A stretch of 64,000 bases of DNA from Gracilimonas sp040882225 (GCA_040882225.1 JBBEBR010000009.1:1-64000), one strand, 5' to 3'; counted from the stretch's first letter, positions 8,230 through 17,439 are shown. Notes: generated by a model from the sequence alone, not told the origin. Translations and numbers: made by a program.

Positions 8230-8607
8230 TTATTGATCAGAGTGAAGCGCTATTCGGTTTCCTTCACAATCAATGAAAACGCCCATGTAACCAAATTCTG
8301 AAGATATCTGTCTTTTGGCAATAATGACTTCCCCTCCTGCGTCTTCCACCCGGCTCAGCACTTCTTCTAAATCGGGATTAGCATTCAAATACAACAATGG
8401 CCCTTTAGAATTACTCGGATTATACCATTCGGAAAATTGAATCAACGCCCCGCCGACCGTTCCTTCTTCTGCGGGGAAAATCATCATTTTTGGGCCGTCT
8501 CCTAATTCCATAGCATGCATCTCAAAACCAAAGATTGCTTCATAAAACTTTCTTGCTCTTTGGATATCGGAAACGGGAATTTCAAACCAACTGATTACAT
8601 TTTTCAT
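8230..8607 (-). CDS. VOC/glyoxalase-fold protein
   Basis: 125 aa from ATG 8607; a GTG at 8616 would add three residues. Single vicinal-oxygen-chelate module pair: an N-terminal ISWFEIPVSDIQRARKFYE helix-strand motif and a C-terminal FIDCEGNRIALHSD strand, with GGALIQ in the middle. Such short proteins are often annotated as glyoxalase or bleomycin-resistance-like and sometimes act in resistance or small-molecule binding. The metal ligands are not complete by eye (no His in the first strand), so substrate and metal use are unknown. It converges on the kinase gene with three bases between stops. Confidence 0.8.
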   Translation of the reverse strand: MKNVISWFEIPVSDIQRARKFYEAIFGFEMHAMELGDGPKMMIFPAEEGTVGGALIQFSEWYNPSNSKGPLLYLNANPDLEEVLSRVEDAGGEVIIAKRQISSEFGYMGVFIDCEGNRIALHSDQ

Positions 8608-8751
8608 GGCTTTCACTTAAGTACGTGGATTAGAATTAAAAACACCATCAAGCACATCCCCTCGGGAAAATTCTGCTCTTTTTGAGTATCAAATTTTACT
8701 TCATGCACTAATTAACTTGTTTCGAATATTAAAAGCGAAACAAACTGTAAA

Positions 8752-8806
8752 AACACCGCAGATCTCTCACTCCGTTTCGAGATGACAGAGGTGTTAACAA
8801 GATTTG
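8752..8806. repeat. Interspersed intergenic repeat (GAGATGACA type)
   Basis: The segment with CGCAGATCTCTCACTCCG and TTTCGAGATGACAGAGGTG resembles 44334-44395 (GATATCTCACTTAG and GCAGAGATGACAAAGGTGG) and, more loosely, 17265-17330. It is a decayed member of the dyad repeats often scattered between bacterial genes. No coding potential. Confidence 0.5.
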
Positions 8807-8895
8807 TTGATATTGCTGTAATTTCTGCCAAAAAGGTTTTTTTTTGAAAATTGGAAAGAGAAATCAGGAGATGATAGTTCAGGAAAATAATAGGG

Positions 8896-9336
8896 TCAAG
8901 AGCGGGCTTTTTCCAGCAGAGAATTTAGTTGATCGGCTTCATCTTCAGAAAGCAATGAAAATTGACGATCCAGATCTTCTATTTTGTCATCGATTTGGGC
9001 TAATAGCTTCAACCCTTCATATTTGATATAAACCTGCACCAAGCGGCCATCTTTAGGAGATTTTCGCTTTCGCACTAATTCCTTGTCAATTAAGCGATCT
9101 GCCAGGCGCGAAACATCAGAATTTTTATCCAGCATTTGCGCCCCGATTTCCCTGGTAGACAACGGCTCGTTATTAGCGTTCCTCAAAATTCTCAACATAT
9201 TTAGCTGTTGATGTGTGATACCAAACTCATCAAGAAACTCTTTCATGTTAGTTCTCAGCCATGCCTCTGTTTGTTGAATATTGACCCGAAGCCGCTGCCA
9301 TTCGTTTTCGTAAACGGTAGTATCATTTGTGCTCAT
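8896..9336 (-). CDS. MarR-family transcriptional regulator
   Basis: 146 aa from ATG 9336. A winged-helix dimeric repressor: helix-turn-helix around EFGITHQQLNMLRILRNA and the LSTREIGAQMLDKNSDVSRLADRL recognition region, wing KRKSPKDGRLVQVYI, and helical C-terminal dimer arm. A frame open to 9402 would start inside its own promoter, so 9336 is chosen. A promoter (9373-9403) and an imperfect palindrome (9389-9413) lie directly upstream, fitting autorepression by ligand-sensitive binding. The ligand and other targets are unknown. Downstream on the same strand there is no partner gene before the VOC gene 289 bases away. Confidence 0.9.
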   Translation of the reverse strand: MSTNDTTVYENEWQRLRVNIQQTEAWLRTNMKEFLDEFGITHQQLNMLRILRNANNEPLSTREIGAQMLDKNSDVSRLADRLIDKELVRKRKSPKDGRLVQVYIKYEGLKLLAQIDDKIEDLDRQFSLLSEDEADQLNSLLEKARS

Positions 9337-9372
9337 AAAGAAGGGAGTTAAATTAACCTGAATGAATTTCGG

Positions 9373-9403
9373 CAAAAATAATGGATAAACATCAATGTTC
9401 AAA
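9373..9403 (-). promoter_or_regulatory. Bacteroidota-type promoter of marR
   Basis: On the minus strand, TTTG (9403-9400), 19 bases, then TATTTTTG (9380-9373), matching TTG-N19-TAnnTTTG. Transcription would start near 9366, about 30 bases before the ATG at 9336. Confidence 0.6.
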
Positions 9404-9413
9404 CATTTGATGT
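9389..9413. promoter_or_regulatory. Probable MarR operator
   Basis: Imperfect palindrome ACATCAATGTT-CA-AACATTTGATGT (one base missing in one arm). It covers the -33 element of the marR promoter, the classic arrangement for a self-repressing MarR protein. Binding by this MarR is inferred from position. Confidence 0.5.
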
Positions 9414-9417
9414 AAAA

Positions 9418-9750
9418 TTATCCTATACAGGTTACGCAGCGGGTAGTATGAGGCATAAATTCTAATCTGCCAAATGGGATTTCCTTACCGCATTTCGTGC
9501 AGATACCAAACTCTTTCGAAGTGGAATTTTCAAGTGCTTTCTCCAGCCGTTGCAGCATCTTCTTTTTTTCCCGAAGCGAAGATTCATTAATGGTCTTATT
9601 GTTGATGGCATCCATCCTGGAAATACGCCCAATCGAAGCATCAAGCGGAATGGGTTTGGTAAGCTCAACCAATTCGACAATGTCAGATTTTAATTCAATA
9701 ATCTGACTTTTTATGATCTCTATTAACTGATTTTTTTCTGCATTTGTCAT
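9418..9750 (-). CDS. DksA/TraR-family zinc-finger protein
   Basis: 110 aa. An N-terminal helical region (about 1-75) is followed by a C4 zinc finger: CTKCGKE and, 17 residues on, CVTC near the C-terminus. DksA-like proteins enter the RNA polymerase secondary channel and adjust transcription with ppGpp. The DxxDA tip of true DksA is not clearly present, so it may be one of the short TraR/YbiI-like or general stress relatives. It lies just upstream of marR on the same strand but marR has its own promoter, so co-transcription is not needed. Confidence 0.8.
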   Translation of the reverse strand: MTNAEKNQLIEIIKSQIIELKSDIVELVELTKPIPLDASIGRISRMDAINNKTINESSLREKKKMLQRLEKALENSTSKEFGICTKCGKEIPFGRLEFMPHTTRCVTCIG

Positions 9751-9824
9751 ATTGAAAGATAATTATGCTAATAGCTTAACCCAAGGCTTAGAATCAAATG
9801 TGGAAAGAAAGAATGTGGAAATGC

Positions 9825-10295
9825 TCAAATATTTGAAAAGTAGTACCAGGCCATCACCCCTGCCGCAATAACCTTCAATCCCGTAGCAGCCATAAATCCT
9901 ATAAAAGCGCCAAAAGCGGATTTCAGAGCTTTATCGGATTTATTTCCCGCTATAATTTCACCAATAAAAGCGCCAATAAGCGGGCCGAATATAAATCCCA
10001 GTGGCGGGAAGAAAACTCCTGCCACTAAACCAACTACACTTCCGGTGATGCCGTAGGTTGAGCCCCCAAATTTAGCGGTGCTCCAGGCGGGAATCGCGCT
10101 ATCGAGCACGAAAGAAATCAAGGCCACTATAATCCCCCAAACAATAAAAAAAGTGAGGGTAAAAGGAGCATACACAAGTTGAAGAATGATTAATCCCAAA
10201 TAACTAAAGGGAAGGCCGGGGATGATTGGCAGAAAAGCTCCTATTAATCCAATAATGATAAAAATAGCGCCGAGTATGATCCAGAGAATTTCCAT
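9825..10295 (-). CDS. DUF456 membrane protein
   Basis: 156 aa, nearly all hydrophobic. Matches the DUF456 pattern: three to five membrane helices rich in glycine, with IIGLIGAFLPIIPGLPFSYLG near the start and GLVAGVFFPPLGFIFGPLIGAFIGE in the middle, where repeated small-residue motifs allow close helix packing. The function of the family is unknown. It is 44 bases downstream of the MFS gene on the same strand, so probably co-transcribed. Confidence 0.85.
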   Translation of the reverse strand: MEILWIILGAIFIIIGLIGAFLPIIPGLPFSYLGLIILQLVYAPFTLTFFIVWGIIVALISFVLDSAIPAWSTAKFGGSTYGITGSVVGLVAGVFFPPLGFIFGPLIGAFIGEIIAGNKSDKALKSAFGAFIGFMAATGLKVIAAGVMAWYYFSNI

Positions 10296-10339
10296 AAGAA
10301 TTTAAACGAGGTTGTTTAATTAAGGTTACGGCTTCACGC

Positions 10340-11506
10340 TTATACCTTGAATTTTTTTAGTGAGATTAAACCAAAAAGAGGCCCAATTGCAATCAGCCAA
10401 AAAATTTGAACGCTTTCAACATTCACCCATAAAAGAGTAACCAGTTGAATGCTCAAAATAGTGAGAGAAAAGCCAATACAATTCACGATTGTTAAACCGG
10501 TTGCCACAAGCGACCGGTCAGTGGAGCTGGCGACCATTGCGGAAAACTGGGGTGAATCAGAAACGACAAAAGCTCCCCACATCAGCAGAAAAAACAGAAA
10601 TACCCACAAGGGAGCATGTACTAAAAATGGAATTAATAAGCAGCAGATTCCCGAAAACATCAAAGAACTGAAGGCTATTTTTTTACTTCCGTATTTGAGA
10701 GAAAAATGTCCGCCGGCGGCACAACTAATTCCGCCGATGCCAATGATGATAAAAGACCATAAGGAGATATTAATATCGATTGCTGAATTTGCGGAATAGT
10801 AAGCAAGCAGAACAGGGGTAAAAGCCCAGAATGTGTACAATTCCCACATATGTCCAAAATATCCAAAAGCTGCTGAGCGAAAATTTTTACTCTTGAACAG
10901 GGATAAAATTGCAGCGGGGTTAAAACCCCCTGATTTACCACGGAAAGGCCCATCGGCTACAGTCACATATAAAAGTAACCCACCGCTGATACTGAGTAAA
11001 GATGTAGCAATCATCACAAAACGCCAGGGGAATTCATCTCCAATAAACCTGAGCAAATGAGGAAATGCCGTCCCAATTACTAAAGCGCCAACTAAATATC
11101 CAAGCGCTTTACCGAGGCCTTCTTTGTGCCAGTCGGATGCGACTTTCATCCCAACCGGATAAATTCCTGCGAGAAAAAATCCAGTTAAAATTCGTGCCCC
11201 CACAACTTCGCCAGTGCTTGTGCCAAAAATGGTAATCGTGTTGAATAATGCCCCCAGAACAGAACAAGCCAAAAACACCTTCACCGGAGAAAAACGATCG
11301 GCTACACTTAGCACCGCAAAAACCAATGTGCCAAGGATAAACCCGGCCTGCACGGCCATGGTGATATAACCAATGTAAGCCTCCGAAAAACTTAACTCTC
11401 TGATGAGATCAGGAACAACCGCGTTGCCGGCAAACCAAAGTGAAGTTCCCGCAAATTGTGAGAACACTATCACCGGTAACACATGATTTGGAATTTGTTT
11501 ATTCAT
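10340..11506 (-). CDS. MFS transporter
   Basis: 388 aa with about twelve predicted membrane helices; starts FSQFAGTSLWFAGNAVVPDL, and the loop between helices 2 and 3 (VLSVADRFSPVKVF) is a weakened form of the MFS GxxxDRxGRR motif. The second half begins around residue 205 after a cytoplasmic loop. Substrate cannot be told. It follows hutH by 63 bases on the same strand, so it may be co-expressed with histidine breakdown, but the family is broad and no histidine-specific motif is known to me. Confidence 0.85.
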   Translation of the reverse strand: MNKQIPNHVLPVIVFSQFAGTSLWFAGNAVVPDLIRELSFSEAYIGYITMAVQAGFILGTLVFAVLSVADRFSPVKVFLACSVLGALFNTITIFGTSTGEVVGARILTGFFLAGIYPVGMKVASDWHKEGLGKALGYLVGALVIGTAFPHLLRFIGDEFPWRFVMIATSLLSISGGLLLYVTVADGPFRGKSGGFNPAAILSLFKSKNFRSAAFGYFGHMWELYTFWAFTPVLLAYYSANSAIDINISLWSFIIIGIGGISCAAGGHFSLKYGSKKIAFSSLMFSGICCLLIPFLVHAPLWVFLFFLLMWGAFVVSDSPQFSAMVASSTDRSLVATGLTIVNCIGFSLTILSIQLVTLLWVNVESVQIFWLIAIGPLFGLISLKKFKV

Positions 11507-11569
11507 CGTGTGAAATAAACGAAATTGAGATATTTGAAAAATCCTATACTTACAGACATCAATCCATTC

Positions 11570-13057
11570 CTACTGCAGCGATAGCTGATTAATAAGATCC
11601 GAGTCAGAAAGAAGCTGAACAGCGGTATTGATTTCATCCTTAAAAAAATGATCCTCTTGAGCATGAGGAATATTTTTGCGGATGTAATTATGAGCAAACT
11701 CTATTCCTTTTCCGGGTTTTAGCGGCTTTCTGAAATCCAAGGCCTGGGCGGCAGTGAACATTTCTATGGCTAAAACCTGCTCCACATTTTTGAACACGTT
11801 CAGGAGTTTTAGCGCTCCAATACTTCCCATACTCACATGATCTTCCTGGCCAAGACTGGTAGGGATGGAATCCACCGAAGCGGGATGACAGAAAATTTTA
11901 TTTTCCGAAACAAGCGCGGCGGCTGTGTATTGGGGGATCATAAATCCGGAGTTGATACCGGTTTCTTCCATCAATAATTGGGGAAGCCCATCATGTCCTT
12001 TCAGCAATAAATAAGTGCGCCGTTCCGAAATGCTGGCTAATTCTGCTAAGGCAATAGCGGCGTAATCCAAAACAAGCGCTAATGGCTGGCCATGAAAATT
12101 TCCCCCACTAATAATATCTCCATTTGGAAATACCAATGGATTATCGGTTACGGAATTTATCTCTGTTTCAACTACCGAAATGCAGTGAGCCAAAGCATCG
12201 CGGCTGGCACCATGTACCTGTGGAATGCAACGCAAAGAATATGGATCCTGAACTTTACCGCAGTTCCGGTGCGACTCTAAAATTTCACTTTCCTCCAAAA
12301 GCTTCCGCACATTTTCGGCTACAGTTTGCTGTCCTTTATGTGGGCGGATTTCATGAATCCTCTTGTCAAATGGCTTGATGCTGCCTTGCAAAGCTTCGAG
12401 GCTCATCGCTCCCAAAAGATCCGCTATTTTTGCAAGATGAAGGGATTTGTGGAGTACAAAAGCCCCGTAAGCGCTCATCAATTGTGTGCCATTTATGAGA
12501 GATAATCCGTCTTTAGGCTGAAGATCAATAGGCTCTAAACCATGATTTGCCAATACTTTTTCTGCGGGAATGGTTTCCTTTCCAGCTTCATCCCAAAAAG
12601 AACCAAAACCAAGCAGCGGCAGCGACATATGGGCCAGCGGGGCTAAATCGCCGGAGGCGCCTACACTTCCTTTTTCGGGGATAACGGGAATTAAGTCGTG
12701 ATCAGAAAAATGAACCAGCCGGTCAAAAGTCTCTTTGGAAATGCCGGAATAGCCCAAACCCAAAGCGTGAATTTTCAGCTGTAACATCAGGCGGGAAATT
12801 TCTTTGGAGATTAAATCGCCGGTCCCCACAGCATGAGACAAAACCAGGTTTCGTTGAAGCTGTTTTAGCTGGTCGTCTCCAATTCGCTTAGAAGCCAAAA
12901 CCCCAAATCCGGTATTAATTCCATAAAAAGCCTCCTTCTTTTTCAATGCCTCTTCCACAATTTTTCTGGAGTTTTGAATGGTTGAAGGATCTTTTTTCAA
13001 TTGAGAAATAGAATCTTCAATATCTCGATAAAGGCTGTTGATTTTTATTTTCTTCAT
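11570..13057 (-). CDS. hutH: Histidine ammonia-lyase
   Basis: 495 aa, usual length. Removes ammonia from L-histidine to give urocanate, first step of histidine degradation. The Ala134-Ser135-Gly136 triplet within GSVGASGDLAPLAH makes the MIO electrophile; YGINTGFG at 45-52 carries the catalytic Tyr, and the substrate region SLINGTQLM is present. The other hut genes are not in the window. An inverted repeat at 13071-13094 just upstream of the start may be an operator. No anomalies. Confidence 0.95.
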   Translation of the reverse strand: MKKIKINSLYRDIEDSISQLKKDPSTIQNSRKIVEEALKKKEAFYGINTGFGVLASKRIGDDQLKQLQRNLVLSHAVGTGDLISKEISRLMLQLKIHALGLGYSGISKETFDRLVHFSDHDLIPVIPEKGSVGASGDLAPLAHMSLPLLGFGSFWDEAGKETIPAEKVLANHGLEPIDLQPKDGLSLINGTQLMSAYGAFVLHKSLHLAKIADLLGAMSLEALQGSIKPFDKRIHEIRPHKGQQTVAENVRKLLEESEILESHRNCGKVQDPYSLRCIPQVHGASRDALAHCISVVETEINSVTDNPLVFPNGDIISGGNFHGQPLALVLDYAAIALAELASISERRTYLLLKGHDGLPQLLMEETGINSGFMIPQYTAAALVSENKIFCHPASVDSIPTSLGQEDHVSMGSIGALKLLNVFKNVEQVLAIEMFTAAQALDFRKPLKPGKGIEFAHNYIRKNIPHAQEDHFFKDEINTAVQLLSDSDLINQLSLQ

Positions 13058-13070
13058 GAAAAATTTTTAT

Positions 13071-13094
13071 AATTGGAAAGTGACATTTCCAATT
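13071..13094. promoter_or_regulatory. Inverted repeat upstream of hutH, candidate operator
   Basis: Perfect 9-bp arms AATTGGAAA and TTTCCAATT with a 6-base spacer, 14 bases before the hutH ATG. Position suits a repressor site or a leader hairpin. No regulator gene is adjacent, so the binder is unknown. Confidence 0.4.
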
Positions 13095-13231
13095 TATTAC
13101 TGGATTTCACTATTGCCCGGTACAACCTGAAGTTAAACAGAATAACATGTGATCTATTTTAAAAAAACTGCTGCTCTGTTAGTGGCCGCTGGTTATTGTT
13201 ATAATAAAGTTTTATTAAGTAACTCAATTAA

Positions 13232-13322
13232 GTCACTCTGAGGCTACTGCCGAAGAGCCTATGCCTGAATTGACTCGCGAGCATTACCGGCAAAGATCCT
13301 TCGGCAGTAGCCTCAGGATGAC
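13232..13322. repeat. Large dyad repeat between hutH and the peptide transporter
   Basis: The left arm GTCACTCTGAGGCTACTGCC (13232 on, running into GAAG) and right arm ending at 13322 (CTTCGGCAGTAGCCTCAGG then ATGAC) are nearly perfect reverse complements over 24 bases, 43 bases apart. A related element is at 17440-17547. The rest of the 540-base gap (13095-13600) shows no ORF or clear promoter. Confidence 0.7.
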
Positions 13323-13600
13323 TCTCTTTCATGGTAATTTTAAAAAGAGGCCCTACCTTAAAAGATGTGATAAAAACCGCTTTATTTTTCAATTAACTAA
13401 GATTTTAAAAATAATGAAAATTTGACCGGACAACAGTGACTGGATTTATAAAAATTATCTGCTTTTCTTCAACTTTGGAAAAGTTAATACAGGGGCTAAG
13501 GTCGTCAGTTTAGCCCTTGAATCCAATCCCTTCTTGCAACCGAGTGCCTGTTTAAGTATCATCTACGCAATTCATTCCACCCTAACCAATCTTTGATATC

Positions 13601-15115
13601 ATGGCAAATAATTCAACCGAAAAGGATACATCTTTCATGGGGCATCCAAGAGGATTAGCCACCTTGTTCTTTACTGAAATGTGGGAGCGATTCAGTTATT
13701 ATGGGATGCGGGCTATCCTTGTACTTTTTATGGTAGACGTTATCCAAAACGGCGGCCTTGGCCTCGATGACAGAAACGCCACCGCCATTTACGGCCTTTA
13801 TACAATGTTTGTGTACTTATTGGCACTGCCCGGTGGCTGGCTCGCTGATAAATTTTTCGGATTGAGAAAAGCCATTTGGTACGGTGGAATTATTATAGCT
13901 GCCGGCCACTTCACGATGGCAATTCCCACTACAGAAACTTTTTATTTTGGGTTGATTCTGATTGTAATAGGGACGGGGCTTTTAAAACCCACAATAAGTA
14001 GTATAGTTGGTGGATTATATTCTGACGATGAACAAGCACGACGTGATGCCGGTTTTTCCATCTTTTATATGGGGATAAATTTAGGTGCTTTTATAGCCCC
14101 ACTTGTAACCGGATATCTGGCAGAAGGTATTGCCTGGCACTATGGTTTTGGAGCAGCCGGTGTTGGAATGGTCCTGGGACTCATTCAGTACAAACTAACA
14201 GAAAAACATTTGGGTGATATTGGAGTTGCTCCGGATATTTTAGCCGACCCGGAGATGCAAGCCCGGCGGGAGTCCAGGATAAAAACCGCTCTTTGGGTAA
14301 TTGGTGGCATCATTGTATTGCTTGTGGGAATGATTACAACCGGAAATTTAGCAATTAACCCTGTTGTTATCGCTGACGCCTCGGGACTGATTATTTTCGG
14401 CTTGGTAATCGCTTATTTCATCTATGTATTTATCGCAGAAGAATTAACTAAAGAGCAGCAAAAGAAAATCGGAGTAATTGCAGCTTTGTTTGTTTTCTCA
14501 GCCATTTTCTGGTCCGGTTTTGAACAAGCCGGTTCTTCCTTGAACCTTTTCGCTGAACGTTATACCGATCGCCTGTTCTTTGGCTGGGAAATGCCGGCAA
14601 GCTGGCTTCAATCTGTGAACGCTTTTTTCATTATAACCTTAGCGCCTGTTTTTGCCTGGTTGTGGGTTTGGTTAGCCAGAAAAAACCTGGAGCCTGCAAC
14701 ACCCGTAAAATTTGCTTTGGGATTGATCTTTCTCGGCTTCGGATTTTTAGTGATGATGTTTGCCTCTTATTATGTAGTTGGCGGAGATCAGGTACTACCA
14801 ACCTGGTTGATTTTGACCTACTTGTTTCATACCACCGGTGAGCTTTGTTTAAGTCCCGTAGGGTTGAGCGCGGTAACCAAACTAGCCCCGAAGAGACTTG
14901 TAGGACAAATGATGGGAATCTGGTTTATGTCCATAGCTTTTGGAAACCTGATTGCAGGCCGCGTAGCCGGGCAATTTAATCAGGATGCCATTGCTGCTGA
15001 TCCCGCTTTACTTCCGGATTTATTCTGGATTATTGTGATGACTACCGTCGGTGGTGGAATCATCCTGCTCGCACTTAGCAAACCGATCCGTAAACTGATG
15101 GGGAAAGTGCATTAG
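13601..15115 (+). CDS. Proton-dependent oligopeptide transporter (POT/PTR2)
   Basis: 504 aa, inner-membrane symporter for di- and tripeptides, driven by protons. The family signature is clear: FFTEMWERFSYYGMRAILVL at about 24-43 with the ExxER-like proton site, GGWLADKFFG, and the FYMGINLGAF segment near helix 5. Around 14 membrane helices are expected for bacterial members, in line with the length. It stands alone between long gaps; no close operon partner. The substrate range is inferred from the family. Confidence 0.93.
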   Translation: MANNSTEKDTSFMGHPRGLATLFFTEMWERFSYYGMRAILVLFMVDVIQNGGLGLDDRNATAIYGLYTMFVYLLALPGGWLADKFFGLRKAIWYGGIIIAAGHFTMAIPTTETFYFGLILIVIGTGLLKPTISSIVGGLYSDDEQARRDAGFSIFYMGINLGAFIAPLVTGYLAEGIAWHYGFGAAGVGMVLGLIQYKLTEKHLGDIGVAPDILADPEMQARRESRIKTALWVIGGIIVLLVGMITTGNLAINPVVIADASGLIIFGLVIAYFIYVFIAEELTKEQQKKIGVIAALFVFSAIFWSGFEQAGSSLNLFAERYTDRLFFGWEMPASWLQSVNAFFIITLAPVFAWLWVWLARKNLEPATPVKFALGLIFLGFGFLVMMFASYYVVGGDQVLPTWLILTYLFHTTGELCLSPVGLSAVTKLAPKRLVGQMMGIWFMSIAFGNLIAGRVAGQFNQDAIAADPALLPDLFWIIVMTTVGGGIILLALSKPIRKLMGKVH

Positions 15116-15301
15116 AGGTATAAGGCACGAGGTGCAAGGTGCAAGAGGCTCCAAAAAAAATTTAACCCTGTGATAATTAAGCAACCTTGCAGCGTCCGAC
15201 AGGTCTTGCGAGCGTTGCGGACTGAGCTTTGTTTCTATTATCTACTTTTATCCTCTATTCATTTATTTCATCTTTGAGCAGAGCCTGAGTATCTTTCCGG
15301 C

Positions 15302-16675
15302 ATGAATCAAATCAACCAAAAGCCCCCTATTGCTGCTATTGCCACCCCGGTTGGCGAAGGTGGAATTGCGGTAATTCGTGTCTCGGGAAAGAATGCTATT
15401 TCAATTGTGAATCAAGCTTTCCGGGGGAAAGATCTTTCGGCGCAAAATTCCCACACCGTCCACTTCGGAAAGATCATCAACAAAAAGGGATTTCCGGTAG
15501 ATGAAGTTTTGGCGACCCTGTTTCATTCCCCAAAATCTTATACCGGTGAAGAAACCGTAGAAATTTCGTGTCATGGCGGGGTTTTGGTTACTCAATCGGT
15601 TTTGGAAACCGTTCTGTCATTGGGAGTAAAATCAGCCGAAGCCGGGGAGTTTACCCAACGGGCTTTTTTAAATGGGAAACTGGATTTAGATCAGGCAGAG
15701 GCGGTAGCGGATCTCATTCACGCCAAAAGCCTGAAAGCGGTGGATGCCGCGCATCAGCAGCTGGAAGGCAGGTTAGGTCAGCATATCAAAAATTTCCGGC
15801 AGCAAATAATTGACGCTACAGCCATGGTAGAACTGGAACTTGATTTCATTGAGGAAGACGTTGAGTTCGCCAACAAAGATCAGCTAAAAAAACTGCTTGA
15901 AGAGCTCAATGCCGAAATCGAAAATCTTTTGGAAACCTACGAAACCGGCCGGCTGGTAAAAGATGGAGTTAAAACCGTTTTAATTGGAAGGCCGAATGCG
16001 GGCAAATCTACGTTGCTGAATACGTTGGTGGGAAGTGATCGTGCCATTGTCACCGAAATTGCCGGAACTACCCGCGATACCATCGATGTAGATTGGAGTT
16101 TTGACGGATTGTTGTTCAGGCTTATTGATACCGCTGGACTTCGAGAAACCGCAGATATTATCGAAGCCGAAGGCGTCAAACGCTCACAAAAAGCTTTCGA
16201 ACAGGCCGATTTGGTGATTTACCTTAAAGAACTTTCCATCCCCTTTTCAGATGACGAGCGCAAAGAAATCGCCGACTTTCAAAAACGCGCCGGAGATACT
16301 CCTTTTATTCTAATCGGCACAAAAGCTGATATCGAAATAGATCAGGAATGGAGAACTGAGTTTGACCTGAAAATCTCCGCATTGGAAGGCGAAAAAATCA
16401 AAGAGCTAAAGAAACTGCTGAAAGATCGTGCCCTTGAGAACAAACATTATGATGCTTCGAGTCTCCTGGTAACTTCCACCCGCCATCGTGATGCCCTTCA
16501 AAAAACAAAAGAGCATGTAGATGCTGCTTTAACTGCCCTTGCACAAAATTTGACCGGAGATTTTCTCTCCATAGATTTACGGGCTGCACTAAAACAACTG
16601 GGAACCATCACCGGCGAAATCACCACCGAAGATTTGCTGGATTCCATTTTCTCCCGTTTTTGTATCGGAAAGTGA
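15302..16675 (+). CDS. mnmE: tRNA modification GTPase MnmE
   Basis: 457 aa. With MnmG it puts a carboxymethylaminomethyl group on U34 of several tRNAs. The folate-binding N-terminal domain (1-120) begins PPIAAIATPVGEGGIAVIRVSG; the G domain has G1 GRPNAGKSTLLN (about 230-241), the G2 loop, DTAG in LIDTAGLRET, and GTKAD. It ends with the invariant C-terminal FCIGK whose Cys acts in catalysis. All motifs intact. Stands alone after a short gap from the transporter. Confidence 0.97.
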   Translation: MNQINQKPPIAAIATPVGEGGIAVIRVSGKNAISIVNQAFRGKDLSAQNSHTVHFGKIINKKGFPVDEVLATLFHSPKSYTGEETVEISCHGGVLVTQSVLETVLSLGVKSAEAGEFTQRAFLNGKLDLDQAEAVADLIHAKSLKAVDAAHQQLEGRLGQHIKNFRQQIIDATAMVELELDFIEEDVEFANKDQLKKLLEELNAEIENLLETYETGRLVKDGVKTVLIGRPNAGKSTLLNTLVGSDRAIVTEIAGTTRDTIDVDWSFDGLLFRLIDTAGLRETADIIEAEGVKRSQKAFEQADLVIYLKELSIPFSDDERKEIADFQKRAGDTPFILIGTKADIEIDQEWRTEFDLKISALEGEKIKELKKLLKDRALENKHYDASSLLVTSTRHRDALQKTKEHVDAALTALAQNLTGDFLSIDLRAALKQLGTITGEITTEDLLDSIFSRFCIGK

Positions 16676-16773
16676 CGTCCACCTAAAATTTGCCGCTATT
16701 TTAGAAGAAATGAACTCTTGAAATTTCAATCTGGTTAAGATTACAAAGTTCACATACAAGAGAGACACATAAA

Positions 16774-16941
16774 ATGATGCGCAGATTCAGCCTTCTTACG
16801 ATCCTAATTTTTTTTCTCATCACCTTTTCCGGTTGTGAAATTATCGGCGATATATTTGCCGCCGGAGCCATCTCAGCCATTATTGGCATTCTGATTTTAG
16901 TAGGGATTATTGTACTCATCGTCAGAGCGGTAAGGCGGTAA
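16774..16941 (+). CDS. Small lipoprotein with one membrane helix
   Basis: 55 aa. A signal sequence (RRFSLLTILIFFLITFSG) leads to a lipobox ending in Cys20, then EIIGDIFAAGAIS and a second hydrophobic stretch to the C-terminal RAVRR. The next gene (17006-17227) has the same plan, SGC then GIFRAGAW, so the two are tandem siblings. A second in-frame ATG lies at 16777. Small proteins of this make-up occur in Bacteroidota but I know no function; a role in the envelope is inferred from the lipobox. Confidence 0.65.
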   Translation: MMRRFSLLTILIFFLITFSGCEIIGDIFAAGAISAIIGILILVGIIVLIVRAVRR

Positions 16942-17005
16942 AAAACAGGAAACCTCAGGTATTTGTACTGTTGAAATTTTTTACAAAAGCTTTAATCCTA
17001 TTGAA

Positions 17006-17227
17006 ATGAAATACAGATTTATCAACTTTATCCTGCTTTTCCTTTTTATTATGACTTCTTCCGGCTGCTCAATGGTGGAGGGGATTTTCAGAGCCGGAGC
17101 TTGGTTCACTATTCTCGCAATTCTTATCGTTTTTGCACTTATTTATGTGCTTTTAACCGCCGTTGGAATTAAGCCGCTAAACTTTCAAAGGGTGCGAATC
17201 GACAAGAATAAAAAAAGTAAATTCTGA
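17006..17227 (+). CDS. Small lipoprotein, sibling of preceding gene
   Basis: 73 aa. Signal sequence with lipobox SSGC, then MVEGIFRAGAWF, a hydrophobic helix (TILAILIVFALIYVLLTAVG) and a basic tail with several lysines. It repeats the layout of the 55-aa protein 65 bases upstream, but with a longer C-terminus. Both may be in one transcript after mnmE, although 98 bases separate mnmE from the first. Function unknown. Confidence 0.7.
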   Translation: MKYRFINFILLFLFIMTSSGCSMVEGIFRAGAWFTILAILIVFALIYVLLTAVGIKPLNFQRVRIDKNKKSKF

Positions 17228-17439
17228 TTGTCTGTTTATCGGTGATGGAAAATGAAAACGACCTCTCCCTTGTCATCTTGAGCGGGAGGTAGATAGCGAA
17301 GGATCACCAACCAGAACGCGAAAGATCTACGGTGGTAGAAGTTTGATGAACTTGAATAATTACCCTCCTCTGTCTCCTCCTGAAGGGGATGCGCGTTGGA
17401 GTCTGAAGTGTTGGGAAATGACAAAACAGCCATTCCAAA

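Noticed and set aside
15119..15225. Repeat-like GGTGCAAGGTGCAAG and TTGCAGCGTCCGACAGG stretches after the peptide transporter
   Set aside because: They look like common intergenic repeat debris, but arms do not pair well enough to define an element.
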